A stretch of DNA of 64,000 nucleotides from Rostrohypoxylon terebratum (GCA_022497145.1 MU385964.1:32678-96677), one strand, 5' to 3'. Positions 23,619 through 35,651 are shown, numbered from the stretch's first letter. Translations and numbers: made by a program. Notes: a model not told the origin generated them from the letters alone.

Positions 23619-25000
23619 ATGCCGGGTCGTACTCAATTTCCACCAGAACGTGAAGATGACTTCAATCAACATGACTTCCTCCTGAATCATTCCATATCCG
23701 GAAATGGTTTCCTTCCCGAGCGAGAACCATTGAGGCGTCTACCAAATCCGTACTATGCTCCTTGGGAAAACTCACTGGACGACCTTCCATCACTAATCAA
23801 GGGGGGGACGATAAGACAGTCCATTAGCCGTATGGAAGTGCTTTCGACGAGTAAACTCCACACCCAAGAAGAGTGGCGTCGTGCCTATGTGGCTTTATCG
23901 TTCTTAGCACATGCATACATCTGGGGGGGCGAGAAGCCGTCGGAGGTAAGAGTTCATTCTTCTCAAAGACCAGCATATGCTAGATAGGTGCATAGCTAAC
24001 AGATAAAAACAACTAGGTACTCCCTCAAGCAATATCGGCCCCCTTTCTTCGAGTTTCAAGCTATCTCGGCCTTCCGCCGGTGGCAACATACGCTGCTCTT
24101 AATCTTTGGAACTTCGCGTGCAGCGGAACCGACTTCCGGGATTTGGACAAGCTGCAAGCCTTGCACACGTTTAGCGGAACACCAGATGAGTCGTGGTTCT
24201 TTGTGGTATCCGTAGCGATGGAAGCTCAAGGGGCCTATATAATTCCAGTCATGTTGCAGGCCCTTGGTGCCGCTCAAGAACGAGACTACACAACGATAAT
24301 AAGGGCTCTGGAAGAATTGTCGGTCTGCATTGGGAAGCTTGGCAGACTTCTTGACCGGATGGATGAGAAATGCGATCCCATGGTTTTCTATCACCAAATA
24401 CGCCCATACCTAGCTGGAAGTAAGAATATGGGCGCAGCAGGACTTCCGAATGGAGTTTTATATCAGGATGGGGACGGCGCACTCAGCTGGAAACAACTGA
24501 GAGGTGGAAGTAACGGACAAAGCTCGCTTATTCAGTTCTTCGACGCTGTTCTTGGCGTCGAACATAGATCGTCCGGTAATGACACATACGCAAAATCGAG
24601 CGTGTCTCCAGAGGCAAGGGAACCAACCCAGGCTTTCCACGAGGAGGTCCGTTCATACATGCCCGGTCCACATAAGAAGTTTCTGGAACATGTTTCATCT
24701 ATGGCCCGTTTGAAGGACTTGGCGAACGAGCCAAGTGATTCTGACGAGCAAAGACAACTAAGGCTATCATTTCAAGATGCGACCAAAGCTCTTGGGGACT
24801 TTCGAAACAAGCATATGCAACTCGTAGCAAGATATATCATCGTGCCCTCAAGAAAGCAGAGCCAGGTCCCGGCGACGAATCTTGCTGCTGTACGGTCAGA
24901 AAGAGAACTGACCGGAACGGGAGGAACGGCGTTAATACCTTTTTTGAAACAGACTCGAGATGAGACGTATATGGCGGGAATCAAGACATCGAGGGGGTAG
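23619..25000 (+). CDS. ido: Indoleamine 2,3-dioxygenase
   Basis: Heme enzyme that opens the indole ring of L-tryptophan to N-formylkynurenine, the first step of de novo NAD synthesis and of tryptophan catabolism. Exons 23619..23945 and 24017..25000, with a 71 bp intron (GTAAGA/CTAG), encode 436 residues. Seen: the N-terminal segment WRRAYVALSFLAHAYIWGG typical of the small domain, LPPVATYAALNLWN, the active-site stretch MPGPHKKFL, GGSNGQSSLIQFFD, and the proximal heme ligand His about 375 in DFRNKHMQLVARYI. Fungi often carry several IDO paralogues, and I cannot tell which one this is. Quinolinate phosphoribosyltransferase, the other end of the pathway, lies about 21 kb downstream. Confidence 0.95.
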
Positions 25001-25872
25001 AAGTGAAGCACTATTACAGCACAAAATGAGCTGATACATATTACTAGTATGTATCTATGGACATATGACATTTGTATTATGAATACTGAGATCTTGAGTG
25101 TCGAGATGAAATGTAGGTAGATGTGGAGGTGGAGGTCGTAGGGTGGCTGGGTGGGTCAATTAATCCATTATATAACGAGAATGTGCTTAGAATTAATATG
25201 GAGGTATCCATAGATTAAATCATCAAGTAATAATGCCTAGTACCTCCTACTACGAAGGTCTGGGCCGAAAATTTGGAACATTTGACGGGTGGGTAAAACT
25301 GCAAAGTACTGCCTTCCAGCGGGTAAGACGCCTAAGGAAAAATTACTACCCACTAAAGTCTGGGGGCATTATCCACTAGGATCTAGCGAGCAGGCCACTA
25401 ATAGCCCTAAGCTAATAGCCTGGAGGGCAATGTGTAGAAATTAGGTAGGTAATTACACTGGAGGGCTAATTGCTCACTAGCCAAAAGCCCTGCGCTTGAT
25501 GTTCCAAGCCCGGTTACGGAAGTTCGGATCCCTGTATTGTACTCTCTAAGGCTATCCATAATACATCCATACTACATGTTGTATTGTATTGTACAACACA
25601 ATCCATTACAGAGTAATACAGCAGTAGGCCCTGTAATAGTTACCTAGCTTCCAATAATAGGGGCTAGTTCCAAGCGCTAAGGTAGGTAACCTGGTTTTCC
25701 CACTAACACCAACTTCCGTCTTCCGACCTTCCGACATCCGCCACGGATCTTTTTTTTTATTATGTCACTTTCACCTTGATACAAATATTTCAGTAATAAG
25801 CTAGATGACATCCATGGATGTGACGAATCTTTCAAACTTTTCACTTTCACTGTCGCAGGGTTAGAAATCGGC
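25001..25872. other. Intergenic stretch before the Zn2Cys6 regulator
   Basis: No gene seen. It includes repeated TGTATTGTATTGTAC and TAGGTAGGTAA words (25440-25600) and a GGGCTAAT/TAGCCC-rich patch around 25390-25495. Confidence 0.5.
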
Positions 25873-28387
25873 ATGTCGTCTCCGATGACCCGTGTTAGAG
25901 TTGCTAATGCTTGTGATACGTGCAAGCAGAGGAAAGGTAAGTCTCAAGAGGAGGTACACAATTCTTGGTATGGAAATCGAAATCGAAATCGAAATCGAAA
26001 TCGGTTAACAGGTCATGATATAGTCAAATGTGATGGAAACTTACCTTGTCGCTACTGTAGCAGTCGGCAGGGTAGTGTCGTTTGTCGCTTTTCTCCTGCT
26101 GTTCGCCGTCGAGCAAGGAGGTTGCATTTACCTTCTCCCGGATCTATCACACCCCAATCTCCTCAAACTTCCGTTCCGTCATCCGCCGGCCAAGACCCCT
26201 TTCCCCGTCCTGTCGTACCCTCACCACCCTCACCACCCTCACCATTGGTCCAAATTTCTCGTCTATCCGATGACGGTAACGCTGACAATAACATCACTCA
26301 ACACGGCGATACTTCAGCTGGGGAAGAAGCAGATGTCCCTCGGGAGGCACGTCTGTTGTGTGATGCCAGGGGAAAGCTAAGTATGCAAGACTTCGCCACC
26401 GCTACTTCCCACGAGCCCTACGTTCTGATTGATATTTCTCGTTGAGCTTTTGTCGGGGACTGCGCGCCTCTATCCCTTTACCAGACAATACGCCAGATTG
26501 TAGCATCTCGGGTAGATCCTAATGCATTTACACCACGAACCAGCCGGGTCTCAATGCTAGAAAATGCTTCTTCTGACCCACTACTCCCTGGAAACAACGA
26601 GGAGCCGCGTGTGGATCCTGCCGATGTCCAACAGTTGGTATCTGTATTTATATCAGTGGTAATTCTGTCGTGTCATACGTTATTTCCACCTCCCCCATCT
26701 CCTCCTCTGACTCTTGCTGTAGACATCCGGTCTCGTGGATCTTTTCGAGAGGGCTCATCTAACTGGCAACATCTCAGCGTGGGCTTCCGCTCAAAGAGAG
26801 CGCCCTAGGGACGCGACCGATGCTGTCAACTATCTTGTTCTAGCTATTGGCTACCAGTCTGTCGACGAAAAGTCTGCTGCCCACTTTTTCCAGTATGCGA
26901 GAACCTTAGCTTTGTCATGTCTCGGTGGAGACCTTGGAACCGAGACTGTTCAAGCTTTCGCCCTCGTCACATTATATATGCTCCGGGCGTGTCAAATCAA
27001 TGGAGCGTTCCTTTTCTTCGGTAGGCTACTCTACATCGCACCGCTAGCTATTGTTAGAATTAACTTTGACGAGGAATTGCTGCGCGAGCGGCCTACTCGA
27101 TCGGCTTGCATCGAACAGAAGTCAATTCTCGGTTTGGACCTGAGCTACACATCCGAAGGTAAGATAGGAGCGAAAATCTCGGTATGCTAGTATTAATGAC
27201 AAAACTAGGGACCGTCTCTGGAAGAGTTTGCGGGTGCTTGACTTGTTCCTTAGCATATCTATGGGTAGGCCTCCGTCCATGTCGGATACAGATTGTACCG
27301 TGCCTTGCGGAGATTTGGACGCCGGCGGACAGGAGAAGTTTGACCTCTTGAATGCGACCGTTCAAATATTGTCTGTTATGGAAGATATCGTACTCCAAGT
27401 ATATTCCAGAAGAAAAATCTCACTTCAACTGGCCGAGGGAATCTCACGTCAACTGCGAGATTGGTCACGAAAGTGGCTGTCTCGGCTAAAGCAAGCCCTC
27501 GACGAAATGTCAGAAGACATGCCCAATGCCATCGGGGCTTGCCAAGTCATGTCATGTTACCATTATGCCGTCATGCTCGTCGCTAGACCATTCCTCATGT
27601 ACGAGCTATGTAAACGCCTTCCCGAAAATATTGACACCGACGGCTATCAAGTCAGCAGCAGCGACAATTCAGGACGAACGAGGCTCGCAAACGCGTGCAT
27701 TGATGCAGCAAGCTTAATGGCTGAGTCGGTGCTAAGTCTGGTAAATCGACAGCTTTTAGACGGACGCATGCCCTTAATTGTGTGAGCTCGGCTGCTCCTC
27801 TTCCACAAATTCTGACCCTTGCTAATCGGTCCCAAAGATCATGGCTATTCGCATCGTCTTTAGTTCTCGGGGTTGGTCTCCTCGGGGGATTCGGTCGCAT
27901 TCTTGAGAAATATTCTTGTATGTCTATTGCTGCACTAGAATATTTTGCGAAGAACGACACGCACGCAATGCAGTATGCACTCATTGCAAAGTCTTTACTA
28001 TCCAGTGCATTGGAATACCTCCAGAACAAAGACATCGACGAACGGGTTCAAATTATGGAAAGCTCGTCTCAGCTATTCGGTCTCATACCAAAGGAGTCCT
28101 TACATCAAGGTCGTGCACCTGCTTCCAATACTGCTAGATCGACAGCCGCCTCAAATCCCCAAAACACCAGTGTGCCGCAAGATTTATCGACGCGCGACTC
28201 GCCTACTTCACCTTTTCAAGATATCGACCCTATATTGTTATCATTAGAGTGTTCTCTTGATGTTAACTCTGGAACCTCTTTTTCGAATAAAGACCAGCAA
28301 GATCAGGCAGATCAAGTTTTCGGTGCTCTCAATCTATTTCCTCTATTGGATGGGAATGGCCACATCGATCTCGCACATTATTTCTAG
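25873..28387 (+). CDS. Zn(II)2Cys6 fungal transcription factor
   Basis: Sequence-specific nuclear regulator, 712 residues in seven exons: 25873..25936, 26024..26380, 26447..26658, 26723..27020, 27074..27158, 27209..27781 and 27838..28387. The binuclear cluster starts at Cys14: C-x2-C-x6-C-x5-C-x2-C-x8-C (ACDTCKQRKVKCDGNLPC onward), with the first intron splitting it between K21 and V22. The middle homology region is evident from GKLTFVGDCAPLSLYQTIRQ, FFGIAARAAYSIGLHR and DRLWKSLRVLDLFLSISMGR, followed by VSWLFASSLVLGVGLLGGFG. Two introns use GAG acceptors (26446 and 27073), chosen because they alone restore these conserved strings. The C-terminus is Ser/Asp-rich, a plausible activation region. 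Targets are unknown; the nearest candidates are IDO upstream and the P450 downstream, both on the same strand. Confidence 0.92.
25974..26003 (+). repeat. Hexanucleotide repeat (AAATCG)x5 in the first intron of the regulator
   Basis: Five perfect copies lie inside the 87 bp intron (25937-26023) that splits the zinc cluster. The intron length is a multiple of three and it is open in frame, so retention would insert 29 residues including Asn-Arg repeats. Confidence 0.95.
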
Positions 28388-30350
28388 GCAGTGCGCCCTA
28401 CTTCCAGGATATGTTCCCCTAATACGTGGAAAGGCCAAGGCTCTCTCGAATCAAGTGTGTTTCCATGAGAGATTTTCAGCAAAACGCACATGATTACTAG
28501 TATGTTCGAATCTCCTCAGTCCCAATTTAGGACGAGGATGAGGATTCCATGCAAGTTCCAGGCGCACCCATGTCTCCAGAGAGCCATTTCCAGTTGTGAT
28601 CATCACCTTGACTATTACCACTTTCCTCGTTGCTATCATCGGGTTTGATCACAGGTCGTCCATAATTCCTTAATCTGCCACCAGCATCGTGCGTCGGGAC
28701 CGCCATACGTTGGATGTAAGCTCGAATATATTTATAAAAGTTACCCACACCCAGTTCAATCAATTCTACGTCCGTAAACGCAACCGGCACGAATAAAATA
28801 CACATAGACCCCGCTAGCCTGGTCTCCTTAACCCCAATCCCAATCCTTGAAAGGCTAGCTAGGTACCTAGTAGACAAGGTCAAGCATCAATCAGGAGCTT
28901 GATTCTCCACAGGTCGTAACATGTACAGTGTACCCAATGGGGTTGACGAGGAAGTAATTATCTCGTGATTCCGATCCCATGTGAACTGCAGGTCGAATCC
29001 TTCATCGCTTGGCGCAGCGGACGGCGGACCGTCCCGTGCTAGGAGAATTTATAACACTAAGCATCGTAATAGCGAACTATTCGTCCGAAGGTTCAAGTAC
29101 CGAAATAACTGATTTTTCCTCTTTTGAACAGGTGTTCGGTTTGAATCTCAGGAAATGTCTTCGTCGTCGACGGCCTTGTCTAGAGTTAAGAACAGGCAGG
29201 CATCGTAACAAGCTTGGATAGGTAACATCGAGAATGGTTATTTATTCAGACGAGAGACAGTCTCGGCTTTACTCAAATGGAACTGCCGAAGGAAAATTCG
29301 AAAAGGTTCTTAGGCAATGCGAATTGATGACTTACAGGAATCCGAATGATCTGTAAGCTGAACGGGGCCATCGGAGTTTTCTTCATGCTAGCGAGCGGCG
29401 TTGAATTATGTAGGTCTCGAGGTGATCCTTGGAGCTCACTGAGGTTCGCTGTCACCAAATGCGGGCAATATATCTTATTCTTACCTCTTCTGAGGTCCCC
29501 TTGACCCCTTGTCCTTACGCTTTCAGACTGTGGTAGCCAGTAGCTTGCAGGAATGACATGATAGGGTCAACGTTGGTCCGTGGGAAAGGGAGAATGCCTC
29601 ATTGGAACGCCTGCGAGTCGATGCGATGTGTGGGATGTGAGAGATTATGCGGAGATCCTATTCAGAACCGGTGGTGAGCGGGTATCGGCCGGGGGGGTCC
29701 TCCGATGTGCCTCGAACATTAGGGTTACACGATTTATCCGATTCAGGCTTGGAGCAGCATCTCCGGGACCCGGTTACCTGTGAGCCCTGCCGGGTTTCCA
29801 GATTTGCCCCTAATTTCTGTATTACGCCATCCCCTTTTTTGCTTTACTTTGTACTTCACCTTACCTCACCTTCCTCCACCTATCTGCCATGTAACCATAC
29901 ACCCGAAGTTACTTCATACAATCGCCACCTAATCTCTCTTCGGGGAGCATTCCGAACTTCTATCCCCTGCAGAAAACAGAGAAGGTAACATAAACCCTAG
30001 CTAGATCATCTGGATCCTTTCTGGCTAGTGTAAGAATAAAAAATGGGACCTCGTCTACGAGTGTCATTATAAACGCCTTTTACAACTGCCGACATTCGAA
30101 TCCTCGACCAGCAGACTCTCACTCTGCATGTCTATCACGACTATGTCACGAATAATGCTTTCCTACGGGGCTCAATGCATGCTCGCGAATCCTCCCCCCC
30201 TACGACTTTCGCTGCGTCTGTGGAAAGGTATATGTAGGTAGTAAATTTCGAACAATGTAGAGGGGATATCAATCACTAAACGAAACGACGACCTCATCCT
30301 TACTTTATTTCTAGTAAAACGATCTTTCCTCGTGGAATATCGCTGTCACT
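28388..30350. other. Intergenic stretch (2 kb) without a supported gene
   Basis: Several ORFs of 60-118 codons overlap in different frames without domain features or convincing splice context. The longest (28527-28883, minus) is discussed among the rejected items. A pyrimidine-rich stretch lies near 29820-29885. Confidence 0.5.
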
Positions 30351-32166
30351 ATGATCGCGGGGTCTTTTATCCAGTGGCTTTCTCAGCAATGGCCGTCAGC
30401 CTTGTTGATAGTGGCCACCGTATATCTAGCCCGAAACTATTTCAATAGAGGGTTAAACAAATACCCCGGACCATTATTAGCTCATTTTACGGACTGGCTT
30501 CGTTTCTATAAGGTCTGGCTGCGACACCCTGAACAATGGCATATCAAACTGCATGAAGAGTATGGTGATGTTGTGCGGCTAGGACCAAATGCGCTATCAT
30601 TTGGAAATCCCAACGCCATCAAGGTCATATACGGCCTCGGCAAGGGATTTACAAAGGTAAGGATATGCTCCCTCTACACGGAATAAGTGGTAGAGACTAT
30701 ATAAAGGTGCTGACGGGTAAAATTGCAAGTCCGACTTCTACCCGGTCCAAATGGCTACAGCCAGGGGCCAACCATTGCCGACGCTATTCAGTACCCAATC
30801 TGAGTATTTCCACTCTCAACTGAAGAGAAGTGTGAATAGCGCATTCTCCATGTCAGCCCAGATGCAATACGAGCCTCTCTTCGATTCGACGAACGAGGTA
30901 TTTTTAGACCAGACGGATAAGCGATTTGCATCTACGGGCGAAGTATGCAACTTCTACCGTTGGCTACAATTTTATACATTCGACGTCATCGGTGATATGG
31001 TGTACTCGAAGAGACATGGCTTCCTGGAGTCTAACACGGATGTTGACGACATCGTTCGCGATAACGCGAGACTCTTTGACTATGCCGCTCTAGTAAGATA
31101 CGCCGTATAAAGAAAGAGGGAGACCGTTAGCTAACAGCTTGTCGATAGATCGGCCAGATCCCCATCTTAGATAAGCTATGGAAAAAGAATCCTATTAGGC
31201 TATGGGCTGCCAAGCACGGCATCGGAGAGGCTACGTTCGGAGTCGCCCGTTTCGCCAAGGCCCGTCTGGCCGAGCGCCATCCTTCGGGCCAGACGTACTC
31301 GAAGGAGAATTTCGCGTGGGAACAGACGACGAACACGCCGCCTGATCTCCTTTCTCACTTTATCCAAGCTAAGTTCGAACGACCAAATTTCTTCAATGAT
31401 CAGCTCGTGGTAACTATGTGCGTCTCGATGGCGTTCGCGGGATCAGAGCCTGCAGCCGTCTCGATCAGTGGTGTCTTTGCCTCTCTCCTTAGACACCCCA
31501 GATGTATGGGGAAGCTTATGGAAGAGTTGGACAGCAAAGCTAGAGCAGGTCATTTTAAGGATAACCAGAGGGGCATCGTGACCTGGACCGAGAGCCAAGA
31601 CCTACCTTACCTCGACGCTTGCATCAACGAAGCATTCCGTATTCACCCGGCCCCTGGTCTGCCATTTGAGCGTGTAGTGCCTCCTGAAGGCGTTGAGATC
31701 GGTGGAAACTTCATCAAGGGCGGCACTATCGTCGGCTGTAACGCGTGGGTCATTCATCGACGCAAGGACGTCTTCGGAGATGACGTCGAGGTCTATCGAC
31801 CAGAGCGTTGGCTTGTTGACGAGACTAAGGATAGAGACCAAGAGCTGGCTCGGATTCGAAGAATGAAGAATTCCCAAATGCAATTCGGCATGGGTCCGCG
31901 TGTCTGTCTAGGCAAGCATATCGGCCTGATGGAGATGTATAAGCTGATCCCCAGCGTTTTGAGGAGGTTTGAGGTAAGTTGAACATGTCTTCATTAGCCC
32001 CCTTACTACCTAGTTGTTGTAGGTCACCGTGCTAACGTCTTCACTCTAGCTTGAACTGGAAGATTCCTCCAAGACACCAAGATTTTGGAACGGTTGGTTT
32101 GTTAGACCAGTAGACTTCCGAGTGAAGCTCCAGAAGCGCGAACTTGTTCAGCCGTTACTGGTGTAG
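30351..32166 (+). CDS. Cytochrome P450 monooxygenase (pisatin-demethylase-like group)
   Basis: Microsomal heme-thiolate monooxygenase, 536 residues. Exons 30351..30656, 30730..31092, 31149..31973 and 32050..32166, all junctions in phase 0 (donors GTAAGG, GTAAGA, GTAAGT). An N-terminal membrane helix (about 10-30) is followed by NKYPGPLLA. The K-helix ExxR is NEAFRIHP (Glu384/Arg387), the PERF-type motif is YRPERW, and the heme loop is FGMGPRVCLGK with the Cys ligand near 476. The I-helix reads AFAGSEPAAVS: the usual Thr of the oxygen-activation groove is Pro (about 324), which is unusual. Overall it resembles fungal CYP families annotated as pisatin-demethylase-like. The substrate is unknown. 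It follows the Zn2Cys6 regulator by 2 kb. Confidence 0.92.
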
Positions 32167-33073
32167 ATGACTACAGAGGCAGTAAATGGGATGAAATTCA
32201 GGAAGTTTCGGTTTGGGTATCTCTCGTTAGTATTCATAGTTAGGCAGTAGAGAAAAGGTGTGGGGGTATGGGAATGGGAATGGGAATGGAATGGAATGGA
32301 GGAATATGTTATATCATCTAATTCGCCGATAGATGAAGATTTATCACATCCAGGAGTTCCAAGTTCGGTCGCACTGGCACCTTTTATGCCACTTTTCGAT
32401 TGCCGTGTCATACGAGTAAGGTCCTGCTCTCACTCACTCACTCTCTCTCTTTCTGGTGTGAAGCCCTTAGTAAATGCTCGACACTTTTTCCAACACCCAA
32501 TGGTTGGTTTTTTTTTTTTTTTTTTTTTTTGGCGGAGTTGAATATAAGTTAGTTCAGTTTGCCATACAAAAGAATTTGGTCGGTAGATAGGCGTTTCTCA
32601 AATCATCCACTCCGCTTCGGTTAAAGGGTTGGATGTTATTTTTCCACAACTCCTAGGTAAGAATTCATTAGGTACCTAGGTATGTACCTAGTACATTTAA
32701 TGAATACCTACCTATGTCCTACTAGGTAGGTATTACCCAGTTATGGAATATGGTCTGGTTACACAGGCTGCATGACCTCACGTCGATATTACGTATCTGC
32801 CTCCAGCCTAGTATAAACTCATTGACGTCATGGAGCAACTTAAGACTTAAGACACCCAGCCTATTTGAACTTCAAGGTTGCTCCTAGCTGCCTAGGACCT
32901 AGGACCTAAGTGCCTACCTGTGTGCCTACTAATTTTCTTCCAACTTCACTCGAAATTGATAACCTTGGAACTCTACAATCCAAATCACCTATTACATATC
33001 ACTTAACTTACTACCTAAGACCTAGGTACCCATCAAGTGGCAACCAGGTAACTAATGCTGCCACTCTTTCATC
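32167..33073. other. Intergenic stretch with simple repeats and palindromic words
   Basis: Contains (GGGAAT)n at about 32270-32302, a T23 run at 32508-32530, and dense TACCTAGGTA words at about 32650-32730 and 32880-33035 in the promoter of the next gene. Confidence 0.6.
32508..32530 (+). repeat. Homopolymer T23
   Basis: A run of 23 T bases, preceded by short CACT/CTCT-type runs at about 32430-32455. Its exact length is uncertain in any assembly. Confidence 0.9.
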
Positions 33074-34093
33074 ATGCCAATAGATTATGAAGGTACAAAG
33101 GTTCCCACGTGCTATGCGACGTGCAGTATCGGACACAAAGATTCGCACACCCTTCCCTTAAAGCTTAAGGCCATATCAGAAGCCGGATTTGACGCTGTTG
33201 AACTATCCATGCCGGATATACTATCGTATGGCGAGATGCTCAATGGCCAAAAACCAAATCCTAAGAACTACGACACCCTAGTAGAGGTCGGCAAGCAGAT
33301 CCGAGTTCATGCAGAAGAACACGATCTCAAAATCCTCATGCTACAGCCTTTCTCTAATTTTGAGGGATGGCCTAAAGGTAGTAGTGAGAGAAAGGACGCA
33401 TTCGAGCGTGCCGAAGGCTGGATCCGCATCATGGAGGCCGTGGGGACGGATATGCTACAGGTTGGATCATCAGATGCTCCGGAAATATCCTCTTCATTCG
33501 ATAGTTTAGCCAGCGATCTGGCCGACCTGGCTGACCTTTGCGCAGAGAAGGGGCTGCGCGTCGCATACGAGAATTGGTGTTGGGCTACACATGCTCCAAC
33601 CTGGAAAGACGTATGGCACATTGTCGAGAAGGCTAATCGGCCTAATCTTGGTTTATGTCTCGATACCTTTCAGAGCGGTGGCGGCGAATGGGCGGATCCC
33701 ACTACACGGTCCGGTCTAATCGAGGACTTTTCGCAAGATCAACTCCAAAGTAGATGGCTAAAGGGCTTGGATGAGCTGAGGAGGACAGTTTCACCAGAAA
33801 AAATCTACCTTCTCCAGATTTCAGATGCGTACAGGATGGACCCTCCTATTAAAGCTAAAACTAACGAGGAAGGGCTACGGCCGAGAGGTCAGTGGAGCCA
33901 CGATCACCGGCCTCTACCCTTCGACGGGGGCTACCTCCCCGTGCAAGGCTTTTTGAAGGCCGTTCTTGGAACGGGATTCAGGGGTTGGTTATCAATCGAA
34001 GTCTTTGATAGTAGGGCACCTGGGAAATATTCTAACATGCTTGAATATAGCAAGAAAGCTATGTCTTCTTTGAGAAGGCTCTTACAGGCATAG
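33074..34093 (+). CDS. 3-Dehydroshikimate dehydratase-like protein (AP-endonuclease-2 / xylose-isomerase-like TIM barrel)
   Basis: Single-exon gene for 339 residues. The TIM-barrel family is recognised from GFDAVELSMPDIL, ILMLQPFSNFEGWP, LRVAYENWCWATH (metal-ligand Glu166), PNLGLCLDTFQ (Asp197), GGYLPVQGFLKAVLGTGFRG and WLSIEVFD (Glu309). Layout and motifs parallel fungal QA-4, which converts 3-dehydroshikimate to protocatechuate in quinate catabolism; the metal-binding triad is in place. The same fold also serves sugar-phosphate isomerases, so the substrate is inferred. No other quinate-cluster gene (qa-2, qa-3, qa-y) is in the window. The ATG at 33074 is the first in frame. Confidence 0.82.
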   Translation: MPIDYEGTKVPTCYATCSIGHKDSHTLPLKLKAISEAGFDAVELSMPDILSYGEMLNGQKPNPKNYDTLVEVGKQIRVHAEEHDLKILMLQPFSNFEGWPKGSSERKDAFERAEGWIRIMEAVGTDMLQVGSSDAPEISSSFDSLASDLADLADLCAEKGLRVAYENWCWATHAPTWKDVWHIVEKANRPNLGLCLDTFQSGGGEWADPTTRSGLIEDFSQDQLQSRWLKGLDELRRTVSPEKIYLLQISDAYRMDPPIKAKTNEEGLRPRGQWSHDHRPLPFDGGYLPVQGFLKAVLGTGFRGWLSIEVFDSRAPGKYSNMLEYSKKAMSSLRRLLQA

Positions 34094-35630
34094 AATAGAC
34101 ACGCTTCTAAGGGGTTATTTAAAAGCCGCTTGATGATAATACTGCAGAGGACTAAAAGGAGGTCGTCCTTAGTATTAATTCTCCCTATCATCTTTTACCT
34201 TCTATTCTAGGTACTTGCCTATCATGACTTAATCGACTCGCATGTAAATATAGTTGGTTCTACGAGATAGTGCAGTAGAAATTTATGGTATTCAAACTTT
34301 GGGCACAATCTTCAGCCCGGATCTTGGAGATGTGCTTAAACTAGGTATGCAAGAACTCGCCGGAAATCTCGCGGCGAGACACCAAAGTAGAAACTAGGCT
34401 AGTAATAGGTACCTACCTAGGTAGGTAGGACCTAGGACCTAGGTAAGTAGGTAGGTACCTACCTAAAACTCGGAGTAACACTGGAGGTAGGTAACTTTCA
34501 AGCTAGCAGCAAGCCCAGACAAACAGAACGAAATAGTGCCTACCTACCTACCAGGTACCTACCCATTAGGTTCTATCATATTAGCGGCCATTGGGGGAAG
34601 TTCTTTGAGTTAGGTTGCCTAGGTCGGCAACACTTTTCCCACTAATATCATTAGTAGTAATATCACTCCTTTTGATTAACAAAGTCAATGAGGTAGGTCG
34701 ATAATGATTAAATGCAAGGATTAAATTGTTAGAAGAGAGAAAAAGGGCTGCAATCCAATTGTATTATTCTATGATATCAATTCATGATATACACCGATCT
34801 ACCTACCTACCTAAGTAGGCTAGGTAGACTCCTCGACAGGATATACGAAATCTCATCTAGAGCTGAATAGCAGGTTCTAACAGATAGGTGCACATACTAC
34901 TGTGCTTAGGCACTTCGTATTATTATTTCACTGCTAAGATAGCGGTAACGTAGCACGGCGGAAGAATCCGTAGCCCTCCAAGGTTTTTTATATATAGGTA
35001 TATATGTGACTCAGAATAGAGGGAATACGGAGAACTCGGGTTGCAATGACACATGTAGGGGTAAGAAATGACATAAGAAACACTGTGATTGAAGACAACC
35101 TGATTTGACGTCTGTTTCCATGAGTCCGAAGGTTGAACGGGCGAAGCCAAGAATATCAGTAAAAAGTACCTAGGTCCTAGGTTACGTTATTCGGCGACAG
35201 CAAGTCTGCATGGCTTACTAACGGCTGATAGGTATTTTTGACCAGCCACCTTTATCTCTCGGTAATAGGGCACGTACCTATCGGTGAACAGGGATCGGAA
35301 ATTGAATCTGCATGGCATTCAATCACATCATTCTAGTGATCGATGCCAGGGAGGGAATTCCATGGTATCGTACATACCTCGTCGGTACCTACCTACCTAA
35401 GGATTAGTCATGTATACGAAGTATCTGCTGCGAAATAGTACATATATGTACTTTTCTAGGCAGACAAATAAGTTCACGAAATTTTGTCTTTTTTCGTCTC
35501 TACTGTAAATATTCATGTGAACTTAATATGCACTTGTGGGTAGCCAAGACGATCCGGCATCCGGGAAATCCTTCTCTGCTAGAGTCGGTTTGTATTATCT
35601 CAGGTGACCGTAGACTAGGAGCGCTGCACT

Positions 35631-35651
35631 AAAACGGGCTACGCCCGTTTT
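35631..35651. repeat. Perfect 9+3+9 hairpin palindrome
   Basis: AAAACGGGC-TAC-GCCCGTTTT is a perfect inverted repeat with a 3 nt loop. It stands at the sharp boundary between normal-composition DNA and the AT-rich relic, so it may be the preserved end of the element; no matching copy is visible at the right boundary. Confidence 0.9.

Noticed and set aside
28527..28883. 118-codon minus-strand ORF downstream of the regulator
   Set aside because: It has a moderately protein-like N-terminal half but no domain, no upstream exon and a low-complexity Ser tail; not enough support to call a gene.
28985..29050. tRNA-like stretch (TGGCGCAGCGGA)
   Set aside because: It resembles an A box, but no matching acceptor stem, anticodon arm or T-arm (GGTTCGAATCC) follows.
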